DNA of 64,000 nt. It comes from Rehmannia glutinosa. Taxonomy: Eukaryota > Streptophyta > Magnoliopsida > Lamiales > Orobanchaceae. Every line of letters begins with the position of its first letter. Positions within the stretch are counted from its first letter, which is position 1. The position numbers and the translations under genes were made by a program. The notes below the pieces were generated by a model that was not told where the DNA came from, made no database searches, and worked only from the letters and a program-made list of their open reading frames with translations. Where the stretch lies: positions 62,001 through 126,000 of the forward strand of contig JABTTQ020002547.1 in NCBI GenBank assembly GCA_016081115.2, read 5' to 3'. Below are positions 25,253-36,889 of the stretch, in pieces.

Positions 25253-25733
25253 ATTACAGGAAAAAAATTGGGCAATGGAAAATTTCATTGTGAAACTGTT
25301 CTAAGTATATTGTCTAATATATCAAACACAACGGAGATTCACCGTTGTCTATTAGAAAAAATTTGTTGTAGATATCGGTGTTGTAAAAGAGGGCATCAAT
25401 GGACAACGGTGTTTCACCGTTGTATTTTAAGGTATTAGACAACGTTGTTTAACCGTTTCAAAACCATCACTTAATAGACAATGTTTTTGCAACGGTGTTC
25501 CACCGTTGTATTTGATGGCAATAGACAACGGTGTTTGCTCATTTCAAAACTGTTGTGCATTGTGTAATAGACAACGGTTTTACAATGGTTTAACCGTCGT
25601 CGTTATACAAAAAGACAACGGTGAAAAATCATCGTCTATTACAGCCCTCTTTTACAACACCGATATCTACAACATATTCTTTTACTAAAGACAACGGTAA
25701 ATCACCATTGTCTATTAGCATTTTTCTTGTAGT
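25253..25733. mobile_element. Foldback mini-CACTA-like MITE with ACAACGGTG repeats
   Basis: The right end reads TTTTTCTTGTAGT, the complement of ACTACAAGAAAAA, and the left end ATTACAGGAAAAAAA is similar. Arms of about 100 bases are inverted copies (TGTTGTAGATATCGGTGTTG and complement). The middle repeats ACAACGGTGNNNCACCGTTGT about six times. Target duplication is not clear. Confidence 0.7.
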
Positions 25734-26144
25734 ATCAAAAAGTACTAGAATTTGATTATTGGAGTTGAATCCTCCAAATTCCAATAGCTACAAGCAACCA
25801 CACATACATTATCTTCACACACCCTTTAGAGATCCTATACATTTTCTTTATACATGCTATTCTGCAACATCGATTATCTACAAGATCATTGGACAAGTAT
25901 CCGATTGTTTGAATTGTTTAGTGTGCTTATTAGATGAACACACACACATATATATATATATATATATGTGTGTGTCGATTTTAAATCCTGGTTTATTACA
26001 AATATATTTTAAAATTTTCAAAATTGACATTCATGCATTTCAATTATTTGTATTCTAGAATTCATGTATGTAATAACTAACATATATAGTATCAATACAT
26101 GTTAATTAGATATCATCCAATTGGGTAGCACCCAATTCCGATGT

Positions 26145-26292
26145 ACAATCATGCATGCATGTTTCTGGAATATAGAGAGTAAGCTAGAATAATCTCATTA
26201 ATTTCACACTTCAAGCACAGAAAGACATTAAATATATTACAATCATGCATGCATGCTTCTGGAATATTGGGAATAAGCTAGATTAATCTCAT
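26145..26292. repeat. Short direct duplication
   Basis: ACAATCATGCATGCATG followed by TTCTGGAATAT and AAGCTAGA occurs at 26145 and 26239, about 94 bases apart with a few changes. A (ATT)n tract follows at about 26320-26342. Confidence 0.85.
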
Positions 26293-27419
26293 GTTTTTCA
26301 TTAGAATTGATTTTCATTAGTATTATTATTATTATTATTATTAGTATGATTATTATTTAATTTAACCACGAGAAAATGAGTCAAAGTCAAACATCAAAAC
26401 AATTCCACTTTCTAAATGCGCTGAATAAAAAAGTAAAGTAGTGAATGGAAAATTGAATGTATTAGTTGAAGTGATAAAATAAAGATAAAACCTCGATTTG
26501 AGAAAGACATCATGTACATTTACCAATGATATTCAAGCAAAGAATGCATACGCCAAATAACAAAATGTTAGTGAGCCCCAAATTTCATCTGAGAGTGAAG
26601 AAATTATTCAAAATATCAAAGATAAATATGCAAATAAATCGTTAAAATCAAGTAGGCAGAAACACGACTACAATAATTACCAAAACGAATCAAGTGAAGG
26701 CTTTATCGCAACTTGAAATTGTCGAATGTCTTTCTCTTTTCCAAATTGTTTCATGGACTTATCTTGATTGTTTTAAGAATTCAAATCCTAGGAACAATAC
26801 TCGGAAGAATTTGTTTCTTTTTTCTTTTTAACGGGGCACTCGCAGTGCTACCTCTCGAGTGGACACTGCTGATAAAATCTCGAACTTGATTCAATAGCGC
26901 AAACTACACAAGCCAAGTAAATCGCAGGCAAGCCTTGTATTTAATCAATCAAGTGATACAGAGGTGAGAATTTGAAGTTAAGACCTAAGGCCTCAAGGAA
27001 CATCCCCAACTCCATTAGGCCACCCCATCAAGGGCACTTGGAAGAATATTTTGGTATAGCTGAATTATGTTCTAAGTTATTAGTCATGTTTTTTTTTGTC
27101 CTTCAAGATGTACAATCAACCGCAATGAAGTGGATAGCGTGATACAAAACGTGAGATTCTTTACATGTATGTTACATAAAAGTTCTCCATCTGATAAAGT
27201 TAATATGACAATTTCATTGAAATATTCATTGCATGAGTTTTTAAATCCAATACTTTTTCACTATTTTCCCCCTTTTAAAAATTATTTCATGAAATACAAG
27301 TTTTTAATATGCAAATTTCTCTTCATTGTATGAAACGAACAAAATCTTCAATAAAACTAAAGTAAATTAAATTATATTAATTAATTATGTTAAATTAATT
27401 TAGTAAATTATGTGGTTCA

Positions 27420-27443
27420 CGTGCAACGCACGCACCTTACTAG
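27420..27443 (+). other. Helitron 3' hairpin and CTAG terminus
   Basis: CGTGCAACGCACG makes a 5-bp stem with an AAC loop. CACCTTA then CTAG follows and the next base is T. The flanking sequence resumes as TATTTCTAAATACACC. Confidence 0.65.
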
Positions 27444-29789
27444 TATTTCTAAATACACCATCTTTGTAAACCCTATAATCTTCTTCCCACTCCACCCATA
27501 TCCTTCTTCTTCCTGCACAAGGAATTAACAAATCTTAATTGCACTAAATTTATTTTGTATATTTAAAGCATGAAACAAAAACTTTCCAATAAAAGGAAAA
27601 ATTATATGAAACGCAAGAGTCGTATGTCTACCCTAAAGGCTCACCCTGTTTGTTCTAAACCCAAAATTCGACGAATTCTTGTATGGAAATTTGATATTGA
27701 AAATGAAATTTAAAACAATTTCCTATGTCAAGCAGATAAAGATCGAATGAGCAGAGATAGGCTCTCATGGAAATTCATCCACTCATTATCAATTTATCAT
27801 TTATATGGGCTTATGTTCACCTTTCTCACTTATCTCAAGTGTATCCATGGAGTTGGTTTATTAGGATTTGGCTGAATTAACGAAGCAAGAGATGTTGAAG
27901 GGTTCAGATTGGGGTTTTATGTTTTGGGAAAAGAATTGAGATTTAATTGTGAAAGGGTAAATTGGGAAATATTAGTGTGTATTAAGTAAATAAATTGTTT
28001 TTAAAAAGAGGGTGGGGGTGTATTAAGAGAAGAGGTGCATTAATAGGTTTTGGGGGTGTTAATAGCGCATTTCCTTTGGCTATTTGGTAATATTTTGTAA
28101 TAATAAATAAATGGCTAGCTAACTATGTAAAATATGTAAAATAAAATGATTTTATAGGGAAAATATTTTTGGCGGCCTAATATTTTGTTTACGGCTAAAT
28201 ATTTCAATTTATTTAAGGTAGGTTTTTATCTAATTAATCTAGATAAATTAGAGGATTCATTGTTATCTTATATATACCGCTCAATCTCTTCCTTTTACTG
28301 TCATTCACGTTTGTCAAGAATTAGGTTTAGAATATATAGCGCTCGCCTCTCTCATTCTCTCTTGTCAATCTGCAATCTATTCGCAGTCCTGGTAATTTTT
28401 CGGTTATTCATTTTTACTTCATCGAACTCAATCATTTACTGTTGTTAGACTTATATAACAACTTGGTTATTTTTACAATGTAAGTTGCTTGTTTTGGTAT
28501 TGTTATGATATGTGTTGAATTCTGCTGGTTTGTTGATCTGCCTGAAAATGGGATTCTGATGTGTAGGGTTATTTGAGTGGTGCTCGTACTAAGTTTTTAT
28601 TTTCATTTTGGCTCCTATACCTGTACTCATCAGTTTCTTGGTAGCTTCTTTTGTGGTTTTGTTTTGTTGCTGGTTTGTTTTATCAGCGTGCTTGGCCATC
28701 CGTTTGTGGATTGTGCTTTGATTTTTCTTGGTGATATATTGTCATCAAGAAAGATGCTGTAATTGGAGCTCCTCTCAGCGAATTGCATTTTTCAAATGCT
28801 CACCCTTCTACAGTTATTATACCTTTCTTTGTTTGGTAAAATTACTGGATGTTGGTAATTGTTACCTTTGTTACATTTGATATTCTTTCTTTATCAATCA
28901 GAAAGCTATTCATTCTTTCAATCTCATCTTCTTTAAAGTGATTTGGATCCTCCCACCCTTTAAAGAGTTAGTAAAATGATTAAATGCACTAAACGTATTA
29001 AGTGATGCATCCCACTGGTTATCTGATTCTCTCATTCCAGAAGTAGTTTTCTTATTAACTGGAGAGTGGAATTTTCAGGGTTCTAATTACTAAGTACATT
29101 GCCTGGGTCTGCTCGTCTTACTAATCTTAGTTATATTATGTTAGGATTTCTAGTTCCAGCGCTCGGGTTCGTGAAGCTAATGTCAAAGTAACCTTCTGTA
29201 ATGAAGAATGCTAAAAGGTCCATAAATATTTTGTTCATGCTCCTAAATGAGATTAAATAAGTACCTTTTCAAAATCTTGACCCAGATGATCCTTAACGAT
29301 CTGTCAAGACAGAAACCAGTCATAGAACTACAAAATGGTACCTTTCTACTAATGACAAATAAAGTTAGAGCAAATGGGGCAAATTACCCACTTGGGATAG
29401 GTGATAGAGTTTTTTGACATGTAGGATAAAAACATAGTTTTCTACCCACTTTTGGTGTTCTTTTACCACAATACCTTTGAGGCTTTAAATGCAAGCCTTT
29501 AATATGTATTTTCTCTCTTGAAATTAAATACTCCCAATACATAACATACTTGAACACTCCCTTCTCTTTTGCTCTTCATTTTTTTTTTTCTTCTTCTTCT
29601 TCTTCACAAAATATCAAGAAGTTATTTTTGTGGGCTTTCATCACCAAAATCGCACCAAAAAATCGAATAGCAAGGTAATGTTCTTCTCCTCCTAATTAGT
29701 TAACCTTGTTTAAATCGTTCAAGACCAATATATTTGCAAAATATGTGAAGTGTTTTGTGAAAGGAAAAATTTTTCGCATTTATGAAAAA

Positions 29790-30062
29790 TACAACGCACG
29801 ATATCGTGTCATATATTAGGCACGATATCGTGCCCTTTATTAGACACGATATATCGTGTTGTATATTAAAGGCACGATATATCGTGCCCGTATATTAGGC
29901 ACAATATATCGCCTCGTATATTAGGCACGCGATATATATCGCGTGCCCCATATATATAATGCACGCTATCGTGCCCGATATATAGGCACGATATATCGTG
30001 CGTTAATATATAGGCACGATATCGTGCCTAATATAAAATGGGCACGATATATCGTGCCCCAA
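29790..30062. repeat. Intronic palindrome array, core GGCACGATATCGTGCC (left)
   Basis: About ten palindromes of the form GGCACGATAT(AT)CGTGCC, each 15-24 bases long, are spaced about 25 bases apart. Variants include GCACGCGATATATATCGCG and one-sided decayed copies. The array lies inside an intron: a donor AAG|GTAATG at about 29672 and the acceptor TATGTAG just before ATG 30123. Confidence 0.93.
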
Positions 30063-30122
30063 AGACAAAACAGCCCTTTTTATGTGTTCTTGCATTTTTT
30101 AATATTTTTTCTTTGTATGTAG

Positions 30123-30631
30123 ATGAACTCTCGCTATCTTGTTGTTCGATTTGGTGGTCATTGGGAAGGTTTAGAATATAAAAGTGGTGAAGAAGAAGTT
30201 GTACGTATTAAACCGGGCAAAATGAATTATAGTGAAATATTGGAGGAGGTTTATGGTGTTGTTGATGTTGATAGGGGCGTATACGATTGTATAATGCATG
30301 CTATTGTAGATATTTCTGGAAACAAACTTGGGAAGTTAAAGTTGAAAAACGATGATGATATTGAAAGCGCATTTGGGAACACCGAGTTACCGTTGTTTTT
30401 GTAACACCGAAAAGAATAACGATGGGTGAGACTAGTTCGCATAATGTATTGGGAGGTCAGTCTGAGCATAATCGAGTTGAGAACGTTGAAGGTCAACAAG
30501 GTGTTGGTGGAAGTTTTATGCAACTAATGGCTAGTCAGAATGATTTGTCAACAGTCATTGGGCCTAATTACAACTACATGCAACTTCTTGGTTTTCAACA
30601 ATACGGTGTACCGCAAATCCCGATATCATAG
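30123..30631 (+). pseudogene. MULE transposase gene, 5' remnant (PB1-like N-terminal region)
   Basis: ATG 30123 opens 93 codons beginning MNSRYLVVRFGGHWEGLEYK, ending near ELPLFL. After a frame change it continues (30422-30631) with a Gln/Gly/Asn-rich stretch containing FMQLMAS. The first part is homologous to 50567-50860 of the larger MULE (shared YGVVDVDR, YDCIM, VDI-GNK-KLKL). In MULE transposases this region is a PB1-like N-terminal domain ahead of the MuDR DNA-binding and catalytic domains. Neither of the latter is present here, so the gene cannot make transposase. Confidence 0.8.
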
Positions 30632-30639
30632 CAAAATCA

Positions 30640-31570
30640 CGCCGAGAGAATCGATAGTCCGCTCTCCGACGTGGAACCAACACTCCGATTCCGGAGCGTC
30701 CGCACACGCACCTCCATCGCAACTAATGCATGCGTGCCGCATTACAACGGCTCCGTCATACCAAAATCCATAAAATATCCGAAAGCCGACTGTCTAAATC
30801 GACTATATAAATCATCACCGATCTCCCGCAACTCATCTCTCGATGGTCCGAATAATATTCGAGAACGTATCCCGCGATCTGGGCCCTCTCTCGATGATAT
30901 GAGGTCTCTTCCATTGTGGACCGACCTACAACAATTAATAAATTTCAATTTAGTAAGATGAATTGTTGAAAAATTGCGAGAAATGTAGTGAAAAAAAAAC
31001 AAAGATGTGGGACAATATGGATATGAATATCTAGGCACGATATAAGCAAAGAATACATGAAAAAACAAAGATGTTTCATGGGCGCACAAAATAATCCTAA
31101 GGCACGATATCGTGCCAAGATATACCAGGGCACGATATCGTGCCCATTATACCTAGGGTTGAGCACGATATAGTTCCCATTTATACCAGGGCGACGATAT
31201 CGTGCCCATTTATACCAGGCACGATATCGTGCCGCTTCATCTTCTTCATCAAATCGCCGCCACGGGCTGTTTGCACCAAGTCACCAACATCCAACAATAA
31301 CCCAACACACAAATTTATCAAACTTATTCACAAATTTATCCAACAATAACCCAATTGATAAACCCTAAACACCAAAATCGAACACTAAAAATCCTAAATC
31401 AATGAACCTAACATAAATAGAGTTTAAAACTTAAAACCCAAAATCGCGATTGATATGCTTACCTGTTCGGAAGGGGCGACGGCAGCGGCGGAGGATGGTG
31501 CGGAGGCGGCGACGGAAGCGGCAGCGGCGGAGGTGGAGGCGGTCGACGTCGACGGCACGATTGAGTCCAT
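30640..31570 (-). pseudogene. DUF1985-type MULE gene, 5' remnant
   Basis: Exon 1 runs 31570-31463: ATG then MDSIVPSTSTASTSAAAASV, Ala/Ser-rich, with donor CAG|GTAAGC. After an intron holding the palindrome array 31020-31235, a second piece (about 30960-30650) reads RDELREIGDDLYSRFRQSAF and GYFMDFGM. This corresponds to the FGHFLDF block in the larger MULE gene. The remainder of the gene is deleted. In related elements this gene is fused to, or precedes, a Ulp1-like protease (Kaonashi MULEs, family knowledge). Confidence 0.7.
31020..31235. repeat. Intronic palindrome array, core GGCACGATATCGTGCC (right)
   Basis: Five to six copies of the palindrome lie at about 31031, 31100, 31128, 31159, 31190 and 31217, some decayed. 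Spacers contain TTTATACCAGG. The array occupies the first intron of the minus-strand gene. Confidence 0.92.
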
Positions 31571-33099
31571 GTTCTTCTCTTATTGGGCACGAAATGGGGG
31601 GTTGGTACTTCTTCTTCTTCTTGTAGTCGCACGAAATGGGTTCCTTTTTTTCTTCCTTTTGTTTTGACTGTTGGGGCACGAAATGGGGATGGGTTTGGTT
31701 TCTTATTTGTTTTTTGTTTTTATACGGTTTCTTATACGATTTAAATTTCAAAATTCAAAAATACCAACTTAAAGGAGGGATAATTTGGTCAATTTGGGTA
31801 GAAAAGAAGTTTTTTATCTTATTGGGTAGAAAAGAGTACCCACTATCCATAGTGGGTACTTTAAAAATTCTCCCGTAAAGTTATAACCTTTAAAAAGATA
31901 AAGTTTGAGAAATTAGCACCTCAAATTAAGAGATCAAAACTCATCCACTTTTAGCCTATCTGTGTTTTCTCTTTTAATTGCTGGCTGGTATTGTCCGTTG
32001 TTAGTTTATCTATATGTTTATATTTGCATTCGTTTATTGAATCTGTTTTCCAATTTTTATTTCCTCAATTAGGAGGATAAGGACTTAACATATCTGTGTA
32101 TCTATGGACTGTAACCTCTCTCAATTATTAATTCCTTGGGAATATGTGATACTTTTTCTCTTTGAAACAGAGATCTTAAGATGATAATGTCACTTGATTA
32201 TGGTGTTTTTGCGTAAAGGGAATTAAATTGGGAAAAGGTACCAAGATCATCATTAACAGAGTTAATCCTTGGTTCAGAAGAATTATTGTGATAGATGTTG
32301 AGTTAATGTTTGCCTCATTAGTCCCACTTTCAAGATAATTCTGCCAAAATTTGCTCATGTTTTGATATACCTGTATTTGGTTTGGTTTTATGAAGATTGA
32401 AAAGCAATCAGTAGTGAATATATAAATAGAACTTTTATTTGTCTCTTGTTTTGTGGAAATTTTGCATAAGCTGGATAAATGATAATAAACTGTTGAAAGT
32501 CTTCCAGTTCTTTTGATCTATCAGAAGATGCATATTGATTTCTACTTGTTTACCAACTTATTTAACAAACTCTCTTTTTTAACTTTTTGTATTTTTCAGT
32601 TTTCAGCTTCAATTTGCAAACAATTTCTAGTTATAATTCTTAGCTGATTTTGATTTCTACTTCTGTTATCTCATCAGTTTCCGCTATTTTAATTGCTATC
32701 TTGTCATATCTCATTTTTCTAACTAGTTTGGTGTGCATGTTTTGTTTTAGAAATGGCTTCAGGCGGTCGCAAACTGAAAATGAAAAGCATCCCAGACAAG
32801 TCCCTACAAAGTATCATAAATCACACTACCAAGGATTCTTCATGTAATTCGACACCTCGAAGAAGCATCAGACAAATTTTGGACAAAACAAATATTGCAA
32901 ACAATGGTATGACTGAGGCTTTGGTAACATCTGGACTGCGCAATGGATCCTCCGGCAGAAGTGAAACTAATGCAACTAACAACACCAATGAGAATGAGAA
33001 CATGCAACAGAACTCTGAAGTTCCACCAAGTCAAAGGCCAGAATTCAGTCACATTCAGAGAACACACAAGAACGGCTCATGAAGCGAATGATATATCAG

Positions 33100-34311
33100 G
33101 TATATATCACATTCCTAATTTTCTGTATATATCACATTCCAAGTCTGGGAGTTTTTAATATTTCTGGGGTATATTGATCTACTATTATCATTCATTTATC
33201 TTAAAGTAGCTGATGAAATGAGCAAGAATTGGGACCTTTTTCTCAGTGGTTGCAGTAGCAGTTAGGTAATAATATATATATACCACAAAATCACAACTAG
33301 ATCCAACATGTATGAGAATATTGATGGCATAGAGTGATACTAGGCTACACCAACTACCACTTGAGGCAAAAAAAAAAAGGGACATTTTTCTTCTTTTTCT
33401 TCATAAGTACTTTAGATCAAGAATCTTATTTCTGTGGTTAGAGTTGACACGCATTGAAATTTAGATGGGAGTTTAAAAGTTTTTACAGGAACATGCCATG
33501 GGTTGGACTTTAGTTTAAAATAAAATAAAAAATTGGAAAAAATATAAAATCATTTAAATAAGTTCAACAAATACATGGATTCTCTAGAAAAGCAAAAAGA
33601 GAAAAATAATGTGGAAATATAGAGATGAAAACGTTTAATTTCCTCAGTGAATGATCATTTTTTTTACTTTTTGCAATTAACCCTGAGAAATATATATACA
33701 TTAATGAAAAAATGAAACAGGGTAATTTGTATATACAACAGCAGTCCTAATTACAGGTCCTTTTCTTCAAGCCTGTATAATCTGTATCCCCTTTTTGACC
33801 CTTGGCAAAAATATTTCTTTTCACCTCTGCCACCACATCCATCTTACCCTTTTCTTTCTTGTTCATAATCAACTCATTCATATAAGAGAAAGAACTAATC
33901 TGATCACCATTTTCACAAATGAACCCTTGGATGTCGAAAGTCCAGCCACTTTCTTCAGGGGATTTGTTATTTTTGCACCAATAGAAATGGCAGGATTTTC
34001 CATTGTTGTTTGTGCATATGAAAATGGGGGGGTAATGAAATTAAAGGATTTTTAATTGAGCCGCTCAGTGAATGATCACTAATTGAAAGTAGTTTTTTTA
34101 AATAACATTAATTGAAAGTAGTTATTTTTAGTACTATTGCTATATCTATAAAGGAATAATTTGTGTTATCTCTAATATTCAAAATGCATTTCGTACTTTA
34201 TGAATTTTGCACTTTTTATTAATGATATCAATTATTTATTGTAGAAACTTTTAGACAACTTTAATATTATTAAAAATTAAATTATATGGGATCATCTTTC
34301 ATTATGTGCAG
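33100..34311. other. Intron/non-coding interval of the CACTA gene
   Basis: AT-rich DNA between the first coding exon and the Transposase_24 exon, ending in ATTATGTGCAG. No gene or repeat boundary is recognised. Short open frames here look random. Confidence 0.5.
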
Positions 34312-35939
34312 ATGTGCGGTTGTCTAAAAAAAGAGGATGTGGTCAAACAATGGGCAAAGACATCATGAAGGCGTTTGTTGCTTACGGGCATAAAATGAAA
34401 GTAATCGTGGATCCACCGCTCGGAAGGCCAAAAACTCGGGAGGAGTCTTCAAAGCTTTCTAGTCAAATTGGTGTAGTAACTCGAGATATCCTTCCCGTGC
34501 CCAAGAAATGGAAAGAAGTGGATGAAGAAAAAGGTTTGGACTCAAGGTTTGATCATATAAGCATGAAATGTTTTTAGTTTTCCTTTTATTTTCTATATAA
34601 TCTAAAATGATCTTATATGTGTCACTTGTAGATCCACATGGATGTTAATGTTGATGATCCGGAGTGCGAAAATGCATGAATGAGAGGTCAAATCTAGTAC
34701 ACGACAAAAGCGCTACAAGCTTCATCAACATTTCAAGAAGTATGCATCATTGGAAGAGGCTAAAAATAATAAGCCATCTTCTATTAATAAACAGAATTGG
34801 GAAGTCTTGTGCGAGTGTTTCGCAACACCCGAATACAAGGTAGTATCACCTAACTTAAATTAAACTTATGTTTAAATTTATAACATGTCTTAGTTTTTAT
34901 TATATGTGTACCTTAACTCTAATATCACTATTCTTATTTTCCAGGACCGAATCGTAATCAATCTTTGAAAATCGGAAACAAGTAGGAGCACCACATATTT
35001 GGAAAGTAACATCTTTTACTATTCTTCAACATGAAATCGTGAGTGTTTTAGGTAACTTGAGTGGATAATGTTTCTTTAATTTTCTTTTTCTTTTTGGATT
35101 GTGATTTTTTTTTATTTTCTCATTTTTTTATAGTCTCGAGAAAGATTTGAATGGAGAAGAATGTGATATGATTGAATTATATAAATGTACTCACTATAAA
35201 GAGAAAGATGGTTGGTCAAGAGTGAGGCTCAAGAGAATTGGATAATCATTCACATACTCATTTTTATTGTATATTTTAGCTTGTGTCATGATATTAATTG
35301 TATATTCGTATGTTCAATATTCAAATAGGAGTTGATGATATCAAAGCGAGCCCAATATACGGAGGAAGGAATTGAGAAGAGTGTCGGCGAAATAGTTCTT
35401 GAGGTCCTTGGCCATGGATCCGGTTATAGAAAGGGCCTTGACTATGGCCCAAAACCTCCAAGTAGACGCACCACATCGCATGACTCAAGTACTCAAAGAA
35501 TCGCAAAATAAACTTGAAGAGACACAAGAGAAGTTACAAGAATCGGAATCTCAAGTGAGTTGGTTTAAGTCACAAGTGGGTGATTTGAAAAGATCGATAC
35601 CAACAAGGTGCTTGTATTGAAAAGCTTATGACATTCATGGCCGCAATAGTGAGAATACTCTCTAAGCCGATATAATTAATCTAAATACTCTTTTGTTTTG
35701 GTTTGGATATTTAATGTTTTTTTCCTAACATTGTTCAAGTAGTTTATTGTCCATTTGAAATATGGATATCTTATCATTTCTCTTATATTAAATAATTATA
35801 TTCCACTTAATCAAACATGATTGATTTTATTTTTATTTTATTTTTCATGCTTAATCGCATTTGAACTTGCACTTTGTAGTATTATTAATTTATTGATAGA
35901 ATATTTTACAAAATAATATTTAAATCATTATATATGTAC

Positions 35940-36886
35940 AATTAAAAAAAGTGCCAATTATTGCTTTTATAATACTTATTTTCATGACAATTATGTTGTC
36001 ATGTAAGAAAGCTATCAATTGGTGACAATGAATTATTTCGTAACTTAAACACTCATTTATTACAATAAACTTAGTCATCACCAAAAAAATCTATTCTTTG
36101 ACGATATACAATTTGTCATTAAAAATACACTATAATGATGACTTGTATCGTCACAAATATTTTCAAAACTTGTCCTTTGTAAAATTTATTATGTGACGAT
36201 AAATTTTGTCACCACATTAATTTTTATGACGGACGATTTCATCATTATTTGGTGCAATTAGCGATCTTGATAAGCTTTGTCATATATTGCGATTGTTTCC
36301 ATGACAAACAAAATCATCACATTACATATTCTTTTAGTGACAACACATATCTCGTCGTTGAATTGTAATTATTGGTGACACATTATTTTGTCATTATAAA
36401 TATACATTAAGTGACACGCAATATTTCGTAACGTTAAATCACATCTTTCATGACAAACTGTGTAATATATGACGAAATTATAAATACAATCGCGACACCA
36501 AAATTCGTCATTAGAATTTGATAAATTTGGCAATGCGATTATTTTCGCTCACTAAAATTTAATGCTATGATGACAAAAACATGCTTTTGTCATTAAAAAT
36601 ATATTTTTGTGACAAAGAAAAACATATAAATGACAAAAAATTTATCGTTTATGTGACAATGTAGGCGTCACAATAAATGATACAAATCGTGACAATCGTT
36701 ATTAGCGTGGCAAAAGGTTAATTTTGTAGTGACAAATTTCAAAAATAGTCATGTATACCTTTTATGACGGGCTAGAGTGACGATCTTTATGACACTCAAT
36801 TTTCATCACCAAATACATTTATTGATGAAAAAAATAGGTTTATATGACGATATTTTTCGTCATAAAATGTGTGATTTCTTGTAGTG
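35940..36886. repeat. CACTA right subterminal repeats and terminal inverted repeat
   Basis: The same short motifs as the left end (ATGACGA, TTTGTCATT, GTGACAA and complements) are dense here. The final 36855-36886 is the inverted repeat ending CTTGTAGTG, followed by duplicated TGT. Confidence 0.9.
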
Positions 36887-36889
36887 TGT

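Larger units (their letters stand above)
18800..27443 (+). mobile_element. Candidate Helitron, about 8.6 kb, carrying a gene fragment
   Basis: The left end is TCTATCTACTACTATCATA preceded by A, like plant Helitron 5' ends (TCTCTACTA-type). It may start at 18800 or 18804. The right end has a hairpin CGTGC-AAC-GCACG (27420-27432) followed 7 bases later by CTAG and then T (27440-27444), the classical Helitron 3' terminus with insertion between A and T. There is no inverted repeat at the ends and no Rep/helicase gene inside, so it would be non-autonomous. It contains four in-frame exons (22501-25043) and several smaller repeats. Confidence 0.65.
18685..28064. mobile_element. Short TIR element (unclassified), split by the Helitron
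   Basis: The left end TTAACACCCCCAAAATC and right end TTTTGGGGGTGTTAATA are inverted copies, with similarity extending about 30 bp (TATCAATACAC against its complement). Both are bordered by TA, which could be a Tc1/mariner-type duplication, but the flanks are themselves palindromic and a TSD cannot be proved. Removing 18800-27443 leaves an element of about 740 bp, so the original was probably a small non-coding element. Confidence 0.55.
29368..31874. mobile_element. Non-autonomous MULE, 2.5 kb, deletion derivative of the 49.9-59.8 kb family
   Basis: It begins GAGCAAATGGGGCAAATTACCC and ends GTACTTTAAAAATTCTCCC. The larger MULE begins with the similar GAGAAATTGCGGGAAATACAC. Flanks match at 8 of 9 bases (ATAAAGTTA 29359-29367, GTAAAGTTA 31875-31883). 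It keeps the 5' end of the + strand transposase gene (30123-30631) and the 5' end of the - strand DUF1985 gene (31570 to about 30640). Catalytic and terminal parts of both are missing. It is inserted in the leader intron of the CACTA gene. Confidence 0.85.
28290..35690 (+). pseudogene. CACTA En/Spm accessory gene (Transposase_24-like), multi-exon, broken
   Basis: Plant CACTA elements encode a DNA-binding accessory protein besides the transposase; this looks like that gene. A 5' leader exon ends at 28391 (donor GTAATT). The coding start is ATG 32753 after acceptor TTTTAG, and the first coding exon ends at 33099. Exon 34312-34577 reads RGCGQTMGKDIMKAF, then DPPLGRP and a KKWKEVDEE block, typical of PF03004. 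Further exons near 34632-34839, 34945-35040, 35134-35240 and 35330-35690 carry CTHYKEKDGW and GSGYRKGLDYGPKPPS, then a Gln/Glu-rich coiled coil. A stop at 33080 in the first exon and other frameshifts suggest it is inactive. The long leader intron contains the 2.5-kb MULE. Confidence 0.82.
9800..36886 (+). mobile_element. CACTA (En/Spm, CMC) DNA transposon, about 27 kb including nested insertions
   Basis: The element starts with CACTACAAGAAATC and ends with its inverted copy. The terminal inverted repeats match perfectly for about 32 bases. The 3-bp target duplication is TGT (9797-9799 and 36887-36889), as expected for CACTA, and the gypsy gag continues across it. Both ends carry dense subterminal repeats. 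An En/Spm Transposase_24-like gene lies near the right end (32751-35690). I did not find the catalytic TNPD-type transposase (Transposase_21), so it was probably mobilised in trans. Without its nested TIR element/Helitron and MULE it would be about 15 kb. Confidence 0.92.

Noticed and set aside
18685..28064. A 9.4-kb Pack-MULE
   Set aside because: No 9-bp duplication at these ends; a candidate Helitron inside explains most of the length better.
29790..31235. Regularly spaced repeats resembling a CRISPR array
   Set aside because: Units are short self-complementary palindromes with variable length and low-complexity AT spacers, in introns of a plant MULE; no cas genes.
32753..33082. Independent host gene of 109 codons
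   Set aside because: Splice sites and downstream Transposase_24-like exons place it as the first coding exon of the CACTA gene.
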